Shown: positions 33,601 through 45,736 of the stretch, in pieces
Layout: each line of letters opens with the position of its first letter
How positions within the stretch are numbered: position 1 is the stretch's first letter
Assembly: GCA_947471745.1 (NCBI GenBank)
Contig: CANJKZ010000430.1
Span: 453,501-517,500, forward strand
Length of the DNA stretch: 64,000 nt
Direction: 5' to 3'
Source: Closterium sp. Naga37s-1
Taxonomy: Eukaryota; Streptophyta; Zygnematophyceae; Desmidiales; Closteriaceae
The notes under the pieces: model-generated
What the model was told of the DNA's origin: nothing
Database searches by the model: none
The model's input: the letters and a program-made list of their open reading frames with translations, nothing else
Translations under genes and position numbers: made by a program

Positions 33601-34917
33601 TCATCGTCTTCTGGCTCTCCGACCGGGTGAGCGGGCGCTAAGGGAGAAGAGGGAGGGGGGAGGTTGGGCAGGGAAAGTGGGGGGAGAGGGAGAGAGAAAG
33701 GGGAGGCGGGGGGATGAGGGGACATGAGAGGAGAGACGAAGTGGTTTTTATCTTCATCATGCTCACCACCGTCGAGACTGTCGTCTACTTGCTCTCTGAC
33801 CAAGTGAGAGGGCGCTAGGGGGAGGAGAGGGAGGGGGGGAGAGGGGTGGAGGAGAGGAGGGAGAGAGTGGAAGTGGGGGATGGGATGGGGAGACAGGCGG
33901 GAAGGGGGGGATGCAATGCGGACATGATAGGGAGAGGTATGGGGAAACTGTGTGAAGGTCAGAGGGTGAGTGATTTTGAAGGTTCGTGCTCCTTACAAGG
34001 AAGGTTTGGCCAAGTAAATGTTGCTGATCTGCTTCGATGCAATGCAGCAGTGTGCACCTCTTTTCATATCATCCTTGCACTCCTAACCGCCCGTACAACA
34101 ACCACACTCTCCGCCACTCCTCCAACCCCACGCCCACCCTACGCCATTCCGTTCACCCCACCCACCCGGAGCAGATAGAAAAGGACGTGATAGAGTCAGT
34201 GAGCAAGCGGTTTACGTCGCGCCGAGACACGCCGCCCACGCCATCACCGCACGACACGTACAACACGCTCTCCGTGGAGCTCATGAAGTCACAGCCGCCG
34301 CCTGCTGGCAGCGGGGAGGGCGGGAGCGAGACGAGCGTGGAGGAGCGGGACAATGGGGAGGCGAAGCCGTCGAGCACGGGCGGACAGGCGGTGGGGCCTT
34401 CTGATGGGAGTGGGGAGATTGAGAAGCCGAGCGATCATAATAAGTGCAACCCAAGTGTCTGGGTACGTGTGCCTTGGTTGTTTGGACGGTTTGTTTGTGC
34501 TGGGTTGGATGTTTGCTGAGAAGAATATGGGTTGGGGTAGTGATGAATGCGGTTGACGGCAGTTTTGCTGCTGTCTCTGTAAGGGAGTCACGTGCATTGT
34601 GTACGTGATCTACGAATGACTCAGGGTTTAGCTGGTGATCCTTCTGCCAACAACAATGCCCAGTCATTCGTTTCCCTGCTATTATCAGAGTTTTGCACCT
34701 AGTTGCATTCACCTCCTCTAAATTTCCTCTTTATTGACTCCCACCCTGCTGTCAACAGCCTTGGGGATGCCTTCGTCACTGTGGTTACCGATATAAGTCC
34801 AAGACCGAGGGACACGAAGATGAGGCCAATTATAAGCTTGCCGTTGCGATTGATGCTGTTTGTTTCGTCCTCTTCTTCACTGCATACACCATAGTGTGCA
34901 TCGTCCTGTATGTTTAA
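27694..34917 (+). CDS. Pentameric ligand-gated ion channel (Cys-loop superfamily) homologue
   Basis: Exons read by eye are 27694-27940, 28367-28426, 29329-29474, 30023-30155, 30438-30506, 30724-30773, 31690-31909, 32176-32288, 32622-32762, 33516-33626, 34175-34462 and 34759-34917. Phases agree and give 578 residues. In order these encode: a signal-like N-terminus (FVFHATVALVAVLAL); the first strands (VPVYLSVMLRKLIAVD, then SAYFQVVTSWRDPR, 89-102); a Cys-rich insert (103-175); VWLPSLNIPN (loop A region); FPFDTQ (230-235); the pre-M1 arginine (338); M1 (347-364); M2 starting at Arg372 with TLFLALAAVQF; LPR and M3 (394-427); a long hydrophilic cytoplasmic loop; and M4 at the C-terminus. The family forms five-subunit ligand-gated channels in the plasma membrane. 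Ligand and ion selectivity cannot be told. The two cysteines that bracket FPFD in animal receptors are absent, as in prokaryotic members. The first exons are the least certain. Confidence 0.85.
28004..28020. repeat. Imperfect palindrome in channel intron 1
   Basis: TTTTGAGAATTCTTAAA is enclosed by GTCGC on the left and GCGAC on the right, so the whole could fold as a longer hairpin. It resembles the junction palindromes, but I see no exon copy beside it. Confidence 0.6.
28497..28645. repeat. 18-base minisatellite in channel intron 2
   Basis: About eight units of CCAATGCCGCTCGCTCCC lie in the intron. The open frames they create are by-products. Confidence 0.9.
28919..29474 (+). repeat. Repeated copies of channel exon 3
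   Basis: The block encoding VNNTLGVxKVMD occurs at 28919, at 29081 and at 29329, the last being the copy with the complete exon. The GGACGCCATCCAGAACTGCA part recurs at 29149 and 29210. The exon end GACGGGCTCAGCCAGGTGCG is repeated at 29504. Confidence 0.85.
29174..29191. repeat. Junction palindrome 4
   Basis: TTTTGAGAATTCTCAAAA is a perfect 18-base palindrome lying exactly between two copies of part of exon 3. Confidence 0.9.
29873..30110 (+). repeat. Copied channel exon 4
   Basis: The intron end and first 70 bases of exon 4 are present at 29820-29941 and again, leading into the full exon, at 29965-30092. The first copy does not keep the exon's reading phase. TTGAGTAGTAGACTCAA lies between them. 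Confidence 0.85.
29945..29961. repeat. Junction palindrome 5
   Basis: TTGAGT and ACTCAA are 6-base arms around AGTAG, directly between the two copies of exon 4. Confidence 0.85.
30310..30506 (+). repeat. Copied channel exon 5
   Basis: AGAGCATCTACTTCTTCGG and the following 30 bases occur at 30311 and again in the real exon at 30438, each after a CGCGCAG acceptor. The first copy meets a stop after about 16 codons. Confidence 0.85.
30885..30899. repeat. Palindrome in channel intron 6
   Basis: TTTTGAGCCTCAAAA has 7-base arms around one C. It follows a CCTACCCCA-type microsatellite (30775-30870). No exon copy is obvious on its two sides. Confidence 0.8.
31219..31740 (+). repeat. Five copies of the start of channel exon 7
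   Basis: GGTTCACAGTGACGGTGGAG, encoding RFTVTVESG, occurs near 31225, 31333, 31459, 31572 and 31698. Only the last continues into the full exon. Most copies carry their own CACAG acceptor. Imperfect TTGAG/CTCAT motifs lie near 31515. Confidence 0.9.
31818..32110 (+). repeat. Copied end of channel exon 7
   Basis: The exon end encoding TGWRISSVGLNCSAGSSNTAVSDLASYAQ (positions 31821-31909) is copied with few changes at 31959-32048. A stub follows at 32089. Each boundary has the same block, GAGACGG-TCTCATCTCAATG, followed by TCGGCTCAC. Confidence 0.9.
31929..31944. repeat. Junction palindrome variant
   Basis: ATGAGACGGTTCTCAT has 6-base arms and a 4-base centre. It lies between two copies of the exon 7 end, and a related TGAGA...TCTCA hairpin lies at 32063-32078 at the next junction. 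Confidence 0.75.
32304..32385. repeat. TCCCC microsatellite in channel intron 8
   Basis: A run of TCCCC units follows the exon 8 donor. Confidence 0.85.
32790..32905. repeat. Tandem array after the M2 exon
   Basis: Four copies of a unit of about 27 bases containing CACATGTGCATGCACGTGC lie just downstream of the pore exon. The unit is rich in self-complementary CACATGTG and TGCATGCA blocks. Confidence 0.85.
32955..33080. repeat. TCC microsatellite
   Basis: About forty TCC units with few interruptions lie in the intron after M2. Confidence 0.9.
33217..33820 (+). repeat. Copies of the channel M3 exon
   Basis: The exon start (CGCACGTCAGCCATAACG) occurs at about 33225, 33391 and 33522; only the last continues through M3. 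The second half of the exon with its donor (ATCATGCTCACCACC...) is copied once more at 33757-33820. Truncated copies therefore lie on both sides of the real exon. Confidence 0.88.
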
Positions 34918-36190
34918 CTCACTTTCAGATGGTAGATAGGTGTATTGTGCACAGCACAATCTGACGTAGAGACACGCTTTCGTTTCTCGTGTCTGAAACT
35001 CCTGTATTAGCTGGTCTGAACTCAACCAGAGTACCTTGAACAGGTCCAGCATGCCGGCACTGGGCTGGGCACTCATGCACTGTGTGGACAGCATTTGTTT
35101 TTCCACTCAAGTTCCCCGGTTCCAGACTGTGAGGTTTATTTGGCTTGGAGGCTGAAGCTTGATCTGGACAAGAGAGGAAGAAAAATTACTGTAGGCTGTG
35201 ACAATATATTAGTGTATCGTATGTATTAGCCATCTGTGACAATATATTAGTCTATACGTATTGGACAGGTGTTCCAAACGGATACCAAATATTAAAATTT
35301 CCAATATGCAACCATATGCAATACAACATTGAAAGCTGAATGTCATTACCCTCACAGCATCCATTGTGTGTCAAATGGATGCTGAAATTGTGGAGTGAGG
35401 CAAGATGTTAGAGGTTTACGTCTGATTGTGTCTGGTTGATTACTGTATATGACAAATGCCCCTCTTTCTAGCGAGATGTCCTCCTGATCTTGGGGTTTCG
35501 ATTAGGCACACCACCCAACCTCTCTCTAGGTGACTCGGCTTATCGTCATCTCGAGTCATCGTCACGAGCGAGCTTGTCTGATGGCACGTGTCCGCGTCAC
35601 TATAGAAGGCACTCTCGTCATGTCGCCAATCGTAAGAGATGCACGAGATTCCCCTAACCGCTTGTCTTTCCAGCATTTGGAGAGCCAGAAGTTTCCGCCA
35701 AGCTCCTTGCCCAGCAGTTCACCACCAAATTAATTGTTACCTGCCCGCAGACCTACAACCAGCACTACACTAGTGGTAAAACAAATGTTTGCTGGCATTT
35801 TCTGGCCAGGTAGGCGTCGCGTTGATGTGGTGGATTGTTCATGGGGTTCAGAGTAGAAGTTGCTGCGTCGGAGCGACTCGTGATTTACGTCATCCATCCC
35901 CACAACCGCAGCGCGCTTCCACGTGGGCATTTGACCACCCCCGCTCGCCCTACCAACCGAATTCCCTCCCTTACCTCCTCCCATTCAAATTGCGTTCTCT
36001 CGTCAGACATTTCTTGCATTGCAATTACCTACTACTGATTACTACATCCCAAGTCCTGTGCATTCTAAGTTTGATTTACTAGTCCTCCGACATTGCTCAC
36101 CAGCTCGCGTCTTCAGCATTTTCCGTTTCCACGTGTCTTCTCCTCGACAGTTTCCGACCAGTCTGCTGCCTTAAACCCACTTCCGGAAAT
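34918..36190. other. Intergenic region between channel and oxidoreductase
   Basis: No gene is supported. Part of it is AT-rich. An 18-base direct repeat, CTGTGACAATATATTAGT, lies at 35196-35213 and 35234-35251. The last few hundred bases should contain the oxidoreductase promoter and 5' UTR. Confidence 0.45.
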
Positions 36191-38672
<2,482 letters not shown>

Positions 38673-39281
38673 CTGCGCTGAGCCTGGACCAGAGATGCGG
38701 AGCCCAGCGGTCACCTGCCGAGCCCACCTTGAGGGTGGGTGGCTGCTGGAGCTGCTGTTGAGGTGGTGGGAGACTTGGGGGTAAAATATAAAGAGGAATG
38801 CATGAAAAGTGACTGGTGATGGTACTATCTCTGGGTTTTGGGGGATGGGGTTAGAGGGAGGTTCGTCTTTGGGTTGACTGGTGTGCATGAAAAGTGGCAT
38901 CAGCTACATGGGGTTAGCTGCTGGCATACCGTAATACCACAGCAGGCCTGTCGGTCTGCTGGGTCGTTTTTGGTACTATCTTGCAGCCTTATGTATGTAT
39001 GGAGCATGTGGGATTGGGTAGGTAGCTGTAGGTGTGTTGGTTTCTTTCCTTCTTTCTTTGTGCAGCTGGAGAGCTGGCCCTTGCCACTACCTTGTGGGCA
39101 ACTGTACATTTCCCAAAGTTTTCATCGCCTGCGGGGTAGTTAGTGAGCGAGTGTAACCAGCATATTACCTTTGTGATTTTAATTTTATATTGCCACATAT
39201 TTTGCTGAAATCCACTTTCCTGCTCCCGTTGCCTCCATAAAGAGTCTCTGGTGCTTCAACTCTGATACGGTATAGGCATGC
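38673..39281. other. Downstream region of the oxidoreductase gene
   Basis: This should hold the 3' UTR and then unique intergenic sequence up to the LTR element. GTGTGCATGAAAAGTG and ATGCATGAAAAGTGAC near 38798 and 38881 are short related repeats. No further gene is seen. Confidence 0.4.
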
Positions 39282-39511
39282 TGTCAGAATATATTTCTGT
39301 ATAACTGCATGTAGTTCTAGCTGTAGTGTAGTTCTATTGCTGTCCTGTTAGGTGGTGCACCCTTTGGCTTGCTATAACTTGTAACTCTTCTCATAGTGAA
39401 CACACATTCTTGTTTCTCCCTTGGTTAACACCCTCGACCTCACCCTTGCTACTCTCGTCCTAGCTAAACCCTAGGCTACTAAGCCTACTAAGTTAAGAAC
39501 CTATTTCAACA
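39282..39511 (+). repeat. LTR of the non-autonomous element, left
   Basis: This 230-base repeat runs from TGTCAGAATATA to CTATTTCAACA and abuts the tRNA-Met primer site. Confidence 0.9.
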
Positions 39512-39589
39512 TGCTATCAGAGCTGGTCCTTCCCAGGACCTAATTTTCATGGGCCCACCAGTCGCGCTGCCCGTCATGCAGCGCCCCTG

Positions 39590-39850
39590 CCCGTCACGCG
39601 CCCCGAGCGCATGGTGGTTTCTGCCCGTCGCACGCCCCGGGCGTGTGGCGGTTTTCTGCCCGTCGCACGCCCTGAGCGCGTGGCGGTTTCTGCCCGTCGC
39701 ACGCCCCGGGCGTGTGGCGGTTTCTGCCCGTCGCACGCCCCGGGCGTGCGTCGGTTTCTGCCCGTCGCGCGCCCCCAGCATGCGACGGTGTTCTGCCCGT
39801 CGCTCGCCCCCAGCGTGCGACGGTTTTCTGCTCGTCGCGCGGGGGCCCCG
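39590..39850. repeat. GC-rich tandem array in the element leader
   Basis: Eight or so units of about 34 bases contain CCCGTCGCACGCCCCGGGCG. They occupy the same place, just after the primer site, as the arrays in both copia elements. Confidence 0.85.
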
Positions 39851-40889
39851 TCGCAGGCAAGCACGCGCACTGCTGCAGCCGCCCGTACGCCGCAGCCCTC
39901 GTCCGCAGCCCGCGATCGCCGCTGCTGCAGCCCGCCGCCGCTGCGCTGCATCTCCCCGCTCGTACGAGCCCGCCGCCGCTGCAGCCGCGACTGGAGCAGG
40001 CAGCATCGAGGGGGTTAGTGGCGGCCGGAGCCGCCAGTCGCCAACGCCCGTGCCAGCACCAGCGCCAGCACAAGCGCGCGGAGCTGCACCAGCCTCACCT
40101 CCCCGCCGTCGCCTACGCCCTGCTCACCGCCCCGCCGCCCGCTTCCTCATCCCTCTCCTGCTTCGCGTGCAGAAGTTTTGGGGGGAGGGTGTTGGGGGGA
40201 CGCAGGAGTGGCGGTGGGGGGGTGGTTGCACCTCCAGCGCCCCGCTGCTCTGCTTCGTCACCAAGCCAGCAGGCCCCCCCCTCCGCCTCTACCTTCCCCC
40301 TTCTGCTGCTCCTACTGCAGCGGCGGTTTCTGCCCGGCGCCTCGTGCGCCCTGCCCATCCGCGCCCGCCCCACCAGATCGCGCACCTCGCCCCCCCTCCC
40401 TTATCTGCCCTCTCCCTACTGCGTGTGCAGCAGTTTGTGGGGAGGGGGAGGTGGTGTAAGGGGGAGGTGGCACCAACGGCACCACCCTGCCTCCTCTGTT
40501 TCACGGCCGCACCTGCTGCTGTGGGGGGGAGGGTGGAGTGGTGGGAGTGGTGGGAGTGGCGGGAGGAGATACTGCCGCTGTCGCTCGCCTTCCCCTCTCT
40601 CTCCCTGCTGCGCGTGCAACAGTGGGGGGGTGGGTTTGGGGTGGCGGGTGTGAGCACCCAGCTGCCGCCCCTCCTCCTCTCTCTCTCACTGCCGCACGTG
40701 CCGCTGTGGGGGGGAGGGTAAGGGGGTGGCGGGCTTCTGGCCGCCGTGTGAAGGCTTGAGCAGGGACCACCGTGGGTGGGGAAGGTGTTGGAGGAAGGGT
40801 GGGGGGGAAGGTGTGAGGTTTCAGGGGCCGGTTGACAAGGGGGGTGAGGTTGAGGGGGGTGGCTGAAAGGGGGCGTGGAATTAGGGGGT

Positions 40890-41105
40890 TAGTAAGAGGG
40901 GCTCGCCGCGCTAGGCTCCCCCCCACCTCCTCTCCTCCCTCTCTCACCCTCCCCCCTTTGTAAAACGGGGGTTCGTAAGAGGGGTTCGCCGCGTGGCTCC
41001 CCCCACCTCCTCTCCTCATCCCTCTCTCACCCCCCCCCTTTGTAAAACAGGGGTTCGTAAGAGGGGCTCGCCGCGTGGCTCCCCCCACCTCCTCTCCTCA
41101 TTCCT
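40890..41105. repeat. 75-base tandem repeat near the 3' end of the element
   Basis: Three units carry GTAAGAGGGGCTCGCCGCG, CCCCCCACCTCCTCTCCTC and CCCCTTTGTAAAAC in that order. Confidence 0.85.
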
Positions 41106-41231
41106 CTCCTCTCCCCTCTCTCTCTCTCTCGACTCCTCCTCGCATTCCTCTCTGTTGTCTTCCGCTGCGCAGGGTGTACCCCTCCAGGGGGTGTTATGCA
41201 CATGGCTATTCCTGCATGCAGTTAGGGGGTG

Positions 41232-41461
41232 TGTCAGAATATATTTCTGTATAACTGCATGTAGTTCTAGCTGTAGTGTAGTTCTATTGCTGTCCTGTTA
41301 GGTGGTGCACCCTTTGGCTTGCTATAACTTGTAACTCTTCTCATAGTGAACACACATTCTTGTTTCTCCCTTGGTTAACACCCTCGACCTCACCCTTGCT
41401 ACTCTCGTCCTAGCTAAACCCTAGGCTACTAAGCCTACTAAGTTAAGAACCTATTTCAACA
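41232..41461 (+). repeat. LTR of the non-autonomous element, right
   Basis: This copy is identical by eye to the left LTR and is followed by the target duplication CATGC. Confidence 0.9.
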
Positions 41462-41466
41462 CATGC

Positions 41467-42256
41467 CCCAATATGTATGGACATTGATGCAGTCCAAACA
41501 CAAAATACAATTCATCCATACGTACGGTAATACACATTACGTACCTTGCCACCATGGGATGGCTTGACTGCAATGCATACCGTATATTGCAACCATGGCA
41601 TGGCCAGGCAGGCAATGTTATCACGCCACGAAACCAGCTAATCAACCGGATGAGGTTTTCTCATTCAGCGGCCGACATCCTCACAAATTCCACAACAAAA
41701 TATTGGGGCGGTAAAGTGCCATTTGCTCCATTACACATTCGCAATAGAGACGCGTGCCAATACTTGAATGTAGAGTGCGATAGTGTAGGACGCGTTGCAC
41801 ACAAATAGCCTGAATAGGTTGCCTGGTCCCATTAATACCAAATTACAACTTAATGATACCACTGGTTTGCTGCAGTCGTTTTGCAATATGATGGGTTGCG
41901 TTGCAAGCACGAAACGGAGAAATGCTGTTAATTCTGATAAAATTATACCATATAAGCAACCATACGTAACCCAAATACACTTACCATGCGTATGCAGACT
42001 GGATCTCTCTCTCCTATCCATGACCTCCTTCCCCCTCGAACACAGCGAGGCACAGTTCGAAACATAGGTTTCCTCGACAAGCTTCCACCTCAATTCAGTC
42101 CCTAAAAGTGCGTTGGCTTATCTTGCCTCTTGCCGTATCTCTCGTCGTTTTCCACGCGATTATCTCTCCAACGCACCTTCGCAGTACGCATCGATTTGAG
42201 TTCCCAATAAAGCCCCTCGGAAGTTGCCCATCGCTAGGCAAGCGAGGAACGCGGGG
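41467..42256. other. Intergenic and upstream region of the NCBP3-like gene
   Basis: I see no gene. The right part is the likely promoter and 5' UTR of the next gene. Confidence 0.4.
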
Positions 42257-44483
42257 ATGGAAGTTGCACGGGTGGACGCAGCAAGCGGGGCTCAGCTGCG
42301 GGGCGAGGCCCTGCACGTGCACGGCCCTGCTGAACTATCATCTCAGGATTGGCTTGCGTATTTTGCAACATTTAATCCTGTCGGGATTGAATGGGTGTCT
42401 TTATCCTCTTGTAAGGAACCGTCAAAAGTTACCACCTTCAATTTTCCTGCGCAAAGATGTAGCGAGTGTTCGCGAATGCGCGAGTTTGTCCTGTTCACCC
42501 TCGACTAGCTAATTCTCCCCCCCAATGCTCTCCTTCCAATGTCCCTACTGGTTGATGCTTCCCCTTGCACCCCCCTAAAACTTCCATTCTTTCTGGTTTC
42601 CCAAACGCCGATTCCATCGGCCGTCGTTCTCTCCATTTGGTTTGTTTCATTTTGTTGTCGTTTGTTTCACGAAAGCCGTTGGCATCCTCCAGTCATGCTC
42701 CTAGCTACCTGGTATGTTTTTTCAGCCCATTCTTCTCCAGCTCTCCACATACCCCTCTCTTCTCTTCCTTGGTCCGTCCCTCCCTGTTTCCCTCCCTCTC
42801 CGACCCTCTCTCCCTCCGCTCCTCGCTCCATTTCCCCCTCCATCCCTCCCTCCATTCGTCCCTCCCTCCCTTCCCCCTATCGCCCGGCAGGCAACGTGGT
42901 GTTTGACGACGGGTTCACGTGCAAGCGGGCGCTGCTGGCGCGGCGCACAGCTCCGGATGACATGTACCAGGGCGTTCCAACTCATGGTCAGTATTGCTCT
43001 GCTATTCGCTCTCCCTCCATGGCCAGGACGGTCTACTCCCCTTGGTGGTCACTACGGACCTGTTTCCTGCGCCCTAGGTTCAGTCGAGCATGGGGATCAT
43101 AATAGCTGTTACACTTTGGTTTCCACTAGCCTTACATGTCTAATATTCACCTTCTCTCGTTCTCTCCCCCTCTCCCAACCTCTCTCCCCATGCCAGTTGT
43201 AAACAGTAGAGACTCCATAACCTTTTTTGTTTCAAGCTTGCTTTCTGCACGTTATGGGAACTGCAAGTATGTTTTTTCACAGCTTTCCCTCCTTGCGATG
43301 TTGCCTTTTTGCTTCTCCTATCCCAGCACTCCCCCCTGCTCCGTGGTTCACAGCAAAGCCCATTTCCTGCGATGGCATGAAGCTGCCCTGCTCCATTCGG
43401 GCAGCTACAATTTTTGACGTGCGCCCGTCCACGGGACTGCCAGCCAGTGTCGTTGCCCAGTTAAGAGAAAAGGAGGAGGGGGCAGCAAAGCTTCGCAGAG
43501 GGGATGGCGCAGGGGTGAATGCTGGAGTAGGAGGGGGGATTTTCCACACTAGTAGTAAACAACAAAGCGGTCGTATAGGGGCAGGTTTTGCTGCTGGCGT
43601 TGCAAGCAGCAACGGTGCAGGTGGTGGTGGGGGAGAGGAAGGAGGAGGAGGGGAAGGTGGCATTCTTGACAGGGCCCTGGAGGAGAGCGGTTCGGATGCA
43701 ATGGAGGGTGTCACTGTGAACGGGGACGGCCTGTCAGGGCTGCATGGATCAGGCATGGCTCCTCGGCGCGGTCGTGGCCCTGGTGGCAATTCCCGGGGTT
43801 CTGCTGGTAGGCGTGTGGTGGACTGGGATGCTCCCGTTTCTGAGGCCAGTGAGGGAGTGGTTGAACGGTTCGGAACTGCTTCTGAGCCAGAGGTACTCGC
43901 AGCCGCAGCTGCTGCAGCGGTAGCAAAAGCTGTTGGCATGCCTGTTGCTCCGGCTTCTGCTGTTATTCCCGGCAGCATGGTGGCGATAGAGGGGGCTCCC
44001 CCAGGGGCACCTTTAGTAGCACTCGTGCCTGTAGTCACAGATGGCGAGGATGGGCTGGCAGGAAGCAGGGGCGGGGGAGAAGAAATCACAGAGGATCTCC
44101 GAGAGGTTTTGCAGAAGGTCAGGGAAGGCAAGAGAAAGGCCCGGCCGAGCGTGTGGGAAAGAATGGGACGATCAGGGGGAGAAGGTGGGGAGGAGGGGGA
44201 GATGGGTAGTGAAGGAGATGACGAGGATCGGGTGGTCGATGATGGGAAGGGAGGGGGGAGTGTGCTGGAAGGGAGGCTAGGGTTGGAGGGAAAGAAGAGG
44301 ATGGTTCGTGATGCCGGCGGCACCAACCGTCTGTTCTTGAAAAGTGTTGCGTCATTGCACAATGGTTCGGAGGGTTCACGGGGACCTGGCACGGTAGTTG
44401 AAAAGAAGCGACCTTCTCGAAGTGTGAAGCAAAGGCTTGGAAGCAAGGTGGTGGTTCCGCATGCTCTAAGTGAAGTGGAGTAA
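42257..44483 (+). CDS. NCBP3: NCBP3-like nuclear cap-binding protein subunit
   Basis: Exons read by eye are 42257-42410, 42891-42986 and 43327-44483, giving 468 residues. The first two exons together encode EALHVHGPAELSSQDWLAYF followed by IEWVSLSSCNVVFDD and FTCKRALLARR. This is the characteristic RRM-like core of nuclear cap-binding subunit 3 (human C17orf85), with the conserved I-E-W-x-x-x-x-S-C-N-V-V run restored exactly by splicing. The start of exon 3 has LPCSIRAATIFDVRP, matching the L-x-x-R-x-A-T-x-x-D-V stretch that follows in the family. The rest is a long disordered Gly/Glu-rich region ending SVKQRLGSKV. NCBP3 works with NCBP1 in binding capped RNA and in mRNA export. The start is the first ATG in frame, and an upstream coding exon cannot be excluded. 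Confidence 0.8.
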
Positions 44484-45736
44484 GAGCGCATATCAACAAC
44501 TGTTTTCACTAACTGGCATGTGATTGCTTGCATGCATCGGCCTTGCAAGCAGCTATCGTCCTTTCCTTGTGTTGGTGGAACTTCCCTATTGTTTTGACCA
44601 GTTCCATCTAGTGCTGAAGTTTCGTGACATTTAATTAACTCGACAACGGGAAGTCCTAGTACCTAATGTCATGACAGGTTGAGTGGTGCAATGCCACCAG
44701 TGCACAATGTATGAATTGACAAGAGGTCTAGCTGTCATTTAGGGTTGTGAGACTATGCATACTTGAAAGCATAATAATGTGAAAATGTTTCCATGTAGCC
44801 TTTTCCCAGGCTTCCCCCAACCTCGCTACACCACGAACCGAGCCCCAAGCAACCCCCCTGACTTGAATATACGAGGCGCGGAGCTCCCATCTCACCCCAA
44901 CGGCCCTCTTCCCTCCACAAGCTGGTACGCAAATTCGCATCGCATTCCGAGTCGCGCATCCAAAATTCCGAGGGGACCGCGTGGAGGGAGCTGAAATGCG
45001 TGAAATTGCTGCCAGATTTTGACAGGCCCATCAGAAGAAGGTGATGGGTGGTGGGAGGAGGGGGGAGGGGAGGTGGTGTACAGTAGTGGAGGAGGGAGGG
45101 CTGGGAGGGGATGTGTGTGTGTGTCTGCAAGTACTACAGTGGAGTGTGTGAGTGAAGCAGAGGGTACCCTGATTCCCTGAAGCAGCACCCAACTCGCACT
45201 CCCTCTCCTCCTGCCCTCTCGCTTTCAAACTTTCGCTCGCCCGCTTACTCGTACCACATGGAAGAGTGGTGGTGACTGGCTAACAACCACTGTCCTAGCA
45301 AGAGCTATAGTGTTCCTTATCACTACAGGGCGCTTGCAGGGCGCTTCCCGTTGACATCCTGGGTAATGTGCGAGAGAGAGGATAGGGGTATGCGCTGCAG
45401 CGTGCTCATAAGAAAAGATACAGCTCCACGAGGAGCTTTCCACGTTCGTGAAGCAATGAGTAGCAAGCATGCGTCGGATAGAATGACCACGGCATTGTGA
45501 TTAATCTTGACACAGCTGACGGGTCGATTAATAACGTCTGAGTAGCACAAGGACAGCGGAATCCGGGACGAGCACCTCGGCTGTCATCACCTCATGCACT
45601 TCAGCTAGTTTTCATTGTTTGCCAAATCGAGCCGAGAATTTCTGCCATTTATATAGGCACTTCTTTTCGCATACTGAGCCTCCTCGCACTCCCACATGGA
45701 GGCACATACACCAAGTAGCGACGGCATGGCCACGCG
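44484..45736. other. Intergenic region upstream of the giant gene
   Basis: It should contain the 3' UTR of the NCBP3-like gene and the promoter of the next gene. No other gene or RNA is evident. Confidence 0.4.
45648..45657 (+). promoter_or_regulatory. TATA-like box of the giant gene
   Basis: TTTATATAGG lies about 80 bases before the first ATG of the giant frame, a plausible distance for a TATA box with a short 5' UTR. This rests on sequence match and position only. Confidence 0.45.

Larger units (their letters stand above)
39282..41461 (+). mobile_element. Young non-autonomous copia-type LTR element
   Basis: Two 230-base LTRs (39282-39511 and 41232-41461) are identical by eye. The target duplication CATGC lies at 39277-39281 and 41462-41466. 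The primer site TGCTATCAGAGCTGGTCC follows the left LTR, and a GGGGGTG purine tract precedes the right one. The 1.7-kb interior contains no gag or pol motif. It holds GC-rich tandem repeats in the leader position and, near 40890-41100, three tandem units of about 75 bases. It must rely on proteins from another copia element (inference). Identical LTRs imply a recent insertion. Confidence 0.9.

Noticed and set aside
39549-40721. A 390-codon open frame in the non-autonomous LTR element
   Set aside because: It is made of GC-rich repeats and has no gag, pol or host motif. Both strands stay open there for compositional reasons.
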